Source: Phyto melanocephala
Lineage: Eukaryota > Arthropoda > Insecta > Diptera > Rhinophoridae
Direction of reading: 5' to 3'
Length of the DNA stretch: 64,000 nt
Assembly (NCBI GenBank): GCA_941918925.1
Contig: OW799234.1
Span: 77,210,543-77,274,542 of the forward strand
In this document: positions 59,585 through 64,000 of the stretch, in pieces
Layout of the letters: each line of letters starts with the position of its first letter
How positions within the stretch are numbered: position 1 is the stretch's first letter
The notes under the pieces: generated by a model
The model's database searches: none
Seen by the model: only the letters and a program-made list of their open reading frames with translations
Told to the model about the DNA's origin: nothing
Made by a program: the position numbers and the translations under genes

Positions 59585-60175
59585 TTATTCTTTCATATGG
59601 GTGTCGCGGCTGGCGTCACAGTGCCTCATACGATCGGATCAATTTTCGAGCACTTTTACAAGTGCATGGGGTTGTATCTCGGCAATGGAATTACGAATTT
59701 TGGCCTCCAAATATTCAGTTAGCTAGTCTTTAATGGCAACCCACAAAAAATAGTCCAATAGTGTCAAATTGCAGCTTCTTGTCCGCCTATTGACGTTACC
59801 CTTTACGCTAGTTAAACGGCCGTCAAACGTTGTATGCAAAAAATCGATTATGGCATGACATGATTGAAAACTTACACCAATGTGCTTAAAACAAACATCA
59901 ATATCACGAAGAGTGGGCTTAATAAAATCACTGATCAAGGTGCGATAGTTGTCTCCATTAAACGTAATTTTTGCACCGTCCTTTTTTTAAAAGAAATAAA
60001 GGCCAAACAGTCACTCGTAATGGTTGTATTGGCTTCTGTAAGACCACGTTTGTGTTTTCTAAGCCCTAAATACGGCCATTCTTCTTATTAACGTGTCCAC
60101 CAAGATAAAAATTAGCTTCATTCGATGAGATAATTTTTTTGTGCGACATTTTCCTGCAACTTGCGATAGATTTTC
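59585..60175 (-). pseudogene. Mariner-type transposase remnant, minus strand
   Basis: SHKKIISSNEANFYLGGHVN (DEAHF region with D changed to N; 60150-60100), KKNGRI-GLENTNVVLQKPIQ and PLRVTVWPLFL, then KITFNGDNYRTLISDFIKPT. HTTFDGRLTSVKGNVNRRTR and CNLTLLDYFLWVAIKD (59800-59725) match the region around the third catalytic residue. The C-terminus LEAKIRNSIAEIQPHALVKV ends near 59600. A catalytic Asp is lost and a stop occurs, so it is inactive. The N-terminal half is absent. Confidence 0.75.
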
Positions 60176-60384
60176 TTTGTTTTGGAGATAAATTTCCAAT
60201 AAATCTTAACGTTTATACTGAGTTTTGTGATAGAATAGAATGGTATAATAATTGCCAGATTCGAAATAAATGCTGGTACAAACTTAAACCGATAGTTGGC
60301 CCACGCTTTACATTAATTAGACCTCAACCTTCATGCGTACAAAATTCATCTAATTCTGGAGTTCAAACCAGCAGACCATGAAAA

Positions 60385-60953
60385 GACTTGCCAATTCGTC
60401 TGGTCGTTAATGTGTATTCGGACAATGTGAAGTCAATGCTTATTTTACGAAACAGTCATGTTCTCCGATGAAACGCATTTCTATTTGAATGGCTTTGTGA
60501 ATTCACAAGATTGTCGAATTCAAGGCTCCGAAAATTCTTATGTAATCGAAAATAAATAAATTGACAGCATACAACGGTCGGGCCATGATTGAACCTTACC
60601 TTTTTGAAGATGAGGCCGAATTCGTCAACTGGCCATTGATATCATAAGATTTGACGACGTGTGATTTTTTCTCAAATGTTTTGTGAAACTTCTTATTTTT
60701 TTCCGAATAACCCACAAACGATTTCTGAATCATTTCTGATCATTGGTGATATACAGCCACCCTTCTGTGAATGAGTCATGAAAGGTTTCATGAAAAGATA
60801 AGGACTTAACATCAAAGCTTGTCAGGTCATTTCCAGATATATTTTTCTATACTTTATAGGAAAATGTATTCTTTACAATTCAGCAGCAGTCATAACTATT
60901 TAAAAAATTGACATGTTTTTAAATAAAAAATGATTTCTTACTGAGAAACCCTT
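60385..60953 (+). pseudogene. Mariner-type transposase remnant, plus strand
   Basis: After frameshift, FSDETHFYLNGFVNSQDCRI and QGSENSYVIE (about 60455-60555) are the first catalytic block. NGRAMIEPYLFEDEAEFVNW follows, then LTTCDFFLKCFVKLLIF and a C-terminus (IYSHPSVNES, LTSKLVRSFPDI). The 3' end GAGAAACCCTT is followed by TA (60954-60955). The middle, with the second Asp, is deleted. It belongs to a different family from its convergent neighbour. Confidence 0.7.
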
Positions 60954-60955
60954 TA

Positions 60956-62839
60956 AAATACTTATAACAAATATGAAATAAAAACATTTATGTGACACAT
61001 GTTTTTCAAAGTAATTTTTTTGTGACAATTCTTAAAATACACACACAGAGTTATGTAAACGATACAGTTTTGTAATGAAAAGAAAATCTTGAATTTCTTA
61101 AGTATCATTTTGAAGAGTGTCTTGGGAGTTCATACGAGCACACACACATGCTGATACTGATGACTTTTAATGAAGCAACTTATTTCTCACATAAATTATT
61201 TCTTATTCTTTGTACAACGAATGCAACGTCTGTGTAGAAAAATCGAAAAAAAAACAGTTTTTAAAATTAACTTCAGCAAATGAATAATATTGTGGAATAA
61301 AAAAACTTTTTCTATAGAAAATGCTAAAAGTTCTTTAGTTGGTACTTTTTAATAATTGACTAAGATGTGGAAATATGTTTTCCACTTTAAATCAAAGTCA
61401 TTTTTATGTACGCAGTTTCGCTTTTCACTTTTTTACGGAATAAGATAAGATTTTTTTTCTATTTAAGTTGTAGTGACAGGGAGGTAAAGGTTGCCATAAA
61501 ATTATTGCTGACAAAGAGATTTTCATATAATCGCTTTGATTTATGGGGGAAATATTACAGATCGCATGTTATACTGAATGCCTAGCCATTTACACTTATT
61601 GTGTTATTGTAGATATTTTACGAGAAGAACATAGATAAGATAATGTTAAACAATTGAATTCGTTTCGAAATAATGGAAAATAAATTTACGTTGCAAATTT
61701 AGCAAATTGTAGTTAACTTTTATTTATTGTGTTCTGTGGCTTGAATGAAATATTTTTTTTTCTGATGGCAGCTAAAGTAAGAAGGCCTACAGTACTTAAT
61801 ACCCAGAGTGCATGCTAATCCACTCCGATGACAATTAGTCCTTGAAACTCATTTGTGTTTAGCTGGCCTAGCGGTACGTTGGCAGCTTCAACTCTAGAAT
61901 CGGAAGCTTTGGCCTAATCAGTCAATCCTCTTAAATTCAAACGATTACAGAAACGTAAAAAAAAATTTTAGTCAAAGTAAATAGTTTTGAATAAATTGAA
62001 ATAAAAACTTCGAAAACATATTAGTGTCTAATTAAAACGAACACATATATAAACACACTTATAAATGAAAAATAATAAACAACTTTACTTTTAATATTTT
62101 CAGCCAAAGGATGGATATACAAAGCATAACAAAAATATATTAATAATATTGCAGAATATGAAGATAAAGAAAATAATGTTTGACAAAAGAGAAAAAATTA
62201 GAAATAAATGTAATGCTTCCCATCTTCTTATTTCATTAATTATAAATTAATATATAAAGATTAATATATAAAATATTAACTTTAGCCACATTAAACTTAT
62301 TTACAATAAATTTATAAAAATTTACTTTGTAGTTGACCTTTTTTGTTGTAATAATTTAAATGAATAGACAAGCTCAAGGTCTTTTTCATTTCTTTTATTT
62401 TTGAATGTAATATTTCGCTATCCCTTCCAGCATCTTCAGGAATATGAAATGTTAATATAATTATTTAACAAAATTTATTTTTGCCAGACCACTTCATTTA
62501 TGTTACGACCGTAGTGACCAGCAAATTTGCCGACTAAAGCTATAAAGCGTATATCAGTGGGTTCCAACCTCCCCCGCCGTACAAAAAAAATGTCTAATAA
62601 ACACAAAAAAACTTTTACAACCACTTTTACCACTGACCTGTTTGAGAGCAGATGTTATAATCTTACATTTCCCAACCAACCATGTCACGATAGTATCCTC
62701 AATAAATTTATTTCGTGACCTACACCAAACTATAAATAACACAAACAAACTTACACGAGTAACACTAGTCAAAATATAAAACCTATTGTATTTACATTTA
62801 ATATTGCATTAATTCTTTCTTATTTTGCTAATTAACTGA
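60956..62839. other. No recognisable gene
   Basis: AT-rich. GCTGGCCTAGCGGTACG at about 61861 resembles a tRNA A-box without a matching B-box. CCAGCATCTTCAGGAATATG at 62428 and the GC-richer 62500-62580 may be part of the Penelope-like element's 3' region, but this is unproven. Confidence 0.45.
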
Positions 62840-63290
62840 AACTCTGAGCACAATTTTCACTCTTGTAGTTTATTTGTTTTTGCTTGAGAATGTTAATTAT
62901 GTGTAGCACATTAAGTTTGTATTGTCTGTTGTATTTTTCTTCTCTTTGCATTATCACCACATTATCAAAGTTTGGATTATGATTCCTTTCGGCACAGTGG
63001 GTTGATAGAACAGTTTTTTATATGTAGTTTTGATTTCTAATTCTTTCTGTCTGACTAATGTCCTTTAATCCTTGTTTTGAGTTAATTTTTTGTTGCTCGA
63101 ATGTTCGAGGGTTGTCCTTATTCCGCAAGCAACTAAATTTGTAGACTACTTTCAAGCTGTCTATCTGGTGTAGTTGACTTTTCGTTTTAGAAAATAGTTG
63201 TTTCAGATTGTTATTAGAAGTCAATCCCAGCAAAAAAATTTTAGAAAGGTAATCGAGTATGGAATTAAGCATTTTTAAGAGAACCACTTC
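62840..63290 (-). pseudogene. Penelope-like element, C-terminal GIY-YIG region remnant
   Basis: Leftward: LTSNNNLKQLFSKTKSQLHQ, IDSLKVVYKFSC (63200-63120), where the VVYK-SC phrase opens the GIY-YIG endonuclease of Penelope-like elements. RTFEQQKINSKQGLKDISQT follows, then after a stop LSTHCAERNHNPNFDNVVIM and YKLNVLHIINILKQKQ (about 63000-62880), the usual end of that domain. The YIGQT core itself has been lost to a deletion. Clade assignment is moderately secure. Confidence 0.55.
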
Positions 63291-64000
63291 CCAACTGGAT
63301 TACCAACTTAATTATTTTAACAAGGCGTGAGACTTAAATAATTAGTTCTTTATAATTGATTATTTTATATATATAATAATGAGTGATTTTTTTTTTTTAA
63401 GCACTTCTTTATTTCAATAAGGTAGTACTTCTCTAATTTTTAATGTAAATAGTTCTTTTTTTAAACATAAGAACTACTTCCAAATTTAAATATTATAACC
63501 TATTATAATTTCATTTCAGTAAGTCCTTTTTTTAATTTTATAATTAGTATTTTTTTACTCTTTGTTAATAAATTTAAACACAAGTTAATTACTTATCTAA
63601 CATTTATATTTTTTATTGAAGAAAAGTGTAAAACAAACTTAAATAATATAATTCATTAACTTATTGGTTTTTGTTATTTGTACTTTAAAATCATTTTATA
63701 TGATGTAATAAATATTTACATACGTACGTACGTATGTAAATGAATTGTTAAAAAATTTTGTTTTTGTTGTAAGAGTGTTGTTTTGATTTACTATTATTTC
63801 TGAAATAAGAATATTATTTAAATATAAAATATAACATATGGAAACAAATGAAATATGTATACTTTACACTACCTTTTAAGCCATTTGATACATCTAATAT
63901 TTTTTTGGTGAGCTCGATTTGATGTTGTAATAAGGTGTTTATGTTGGAGTTAAAATCATTTTGGGTTTCTAATAAATCTTAAATTAAAATATATTTGTAA
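63291..64000. other. No recognisable gene
   Basis: AT-rich DNA up to the window end, with a short ACGT repeat at about 63719-63738. Confidence 0.55.

Noticed and set aside
59864..60381. Plus-strand frames opposite the mariner remnant
   Set aside because: They are shadows of the minus-strand transposase or unrelated chance frames.
61855..61935. tRNA-like A-box TGGCCTAGCGG
   Set aside because: No B-box, no cloverleaf stems and no CCA-side pairing could be found.

Overview
This window is AT-rich eukaryotic DNA from what looks like a large fly genome. A schizophoran fly, possibly a calyptrate, is my inference. The main clue is a set of short dispersed elements of the dipteran INE-1/mini-me type, each with a conserved core next to a (GTCY)n run. 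Mariner/Tc1, piggyBac, Helitron, jockey/R1-like and Penelope-like remnants fit the same picture. I could find no intact host protein gene, rRNA or tRNA gene, and no CRISPR array. Most open frames are chance frames in AT-rich DNA or pieces of decayed transposons. The window is best read as intergenic, intronic or heterochromatin-like DNA built from mobile elements in both orientations, many of them nested.

Layout. 0.2-5.5 kb: an INE-1-like element of family A, one of family B, and an internally deleted CACTA-like element with TAA target duplications. 7.6-12.2 kb: an R1-like reverse transcriptase fragment beside a long tetranucleotide microsatellite, a jockey-like fragment, and a terminal-inverted-repeat element with a mariner remnant nested inside. 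12.7-17.1 kb: an RTE-like tail, a Harbinger-like MITE with TTA duplications, and a Helitron with both termini that keeps only the end of its helicase. 17.1-19.9 kb: a family B element carrying a deleted mariner, then a jockey-like tail. 20.2-24.4 kb: the centrepiece, a mariner split by a 3.2-kb CACTA-like element with inverted repeats of about 640 bp and a two-exon transposase gene broken by one homopolymer frameshift.

25-38 kb: a TIR element enclosing a large palindrome, a region that might hold a host 5' exon (weak), two mariner remnants, a pogo-like MITE, an R1-like RNase H tail and a deleted piggyBac. 38-46 kb: a second family B element with the same mariner at the same site, a jockey-like pseudogene and a fold-back mariner. 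47-57 kb: two R1-like tails, two piggyBac remnants and a nest of four family A copies. 57-64 kb: a hairpin-rich repeat, a reverse transcriptase fragment, two convergent mariner fragments and a Penelope-like fragment.

The features do not form a pathway. What links them is a history of insertions: mariner into family B before that composite spread, CACTA-like into mariner, and family A into family A. All calls come from reading the sequence by eye. Family names rest on motifs, termini and target duplications, not on database searches.
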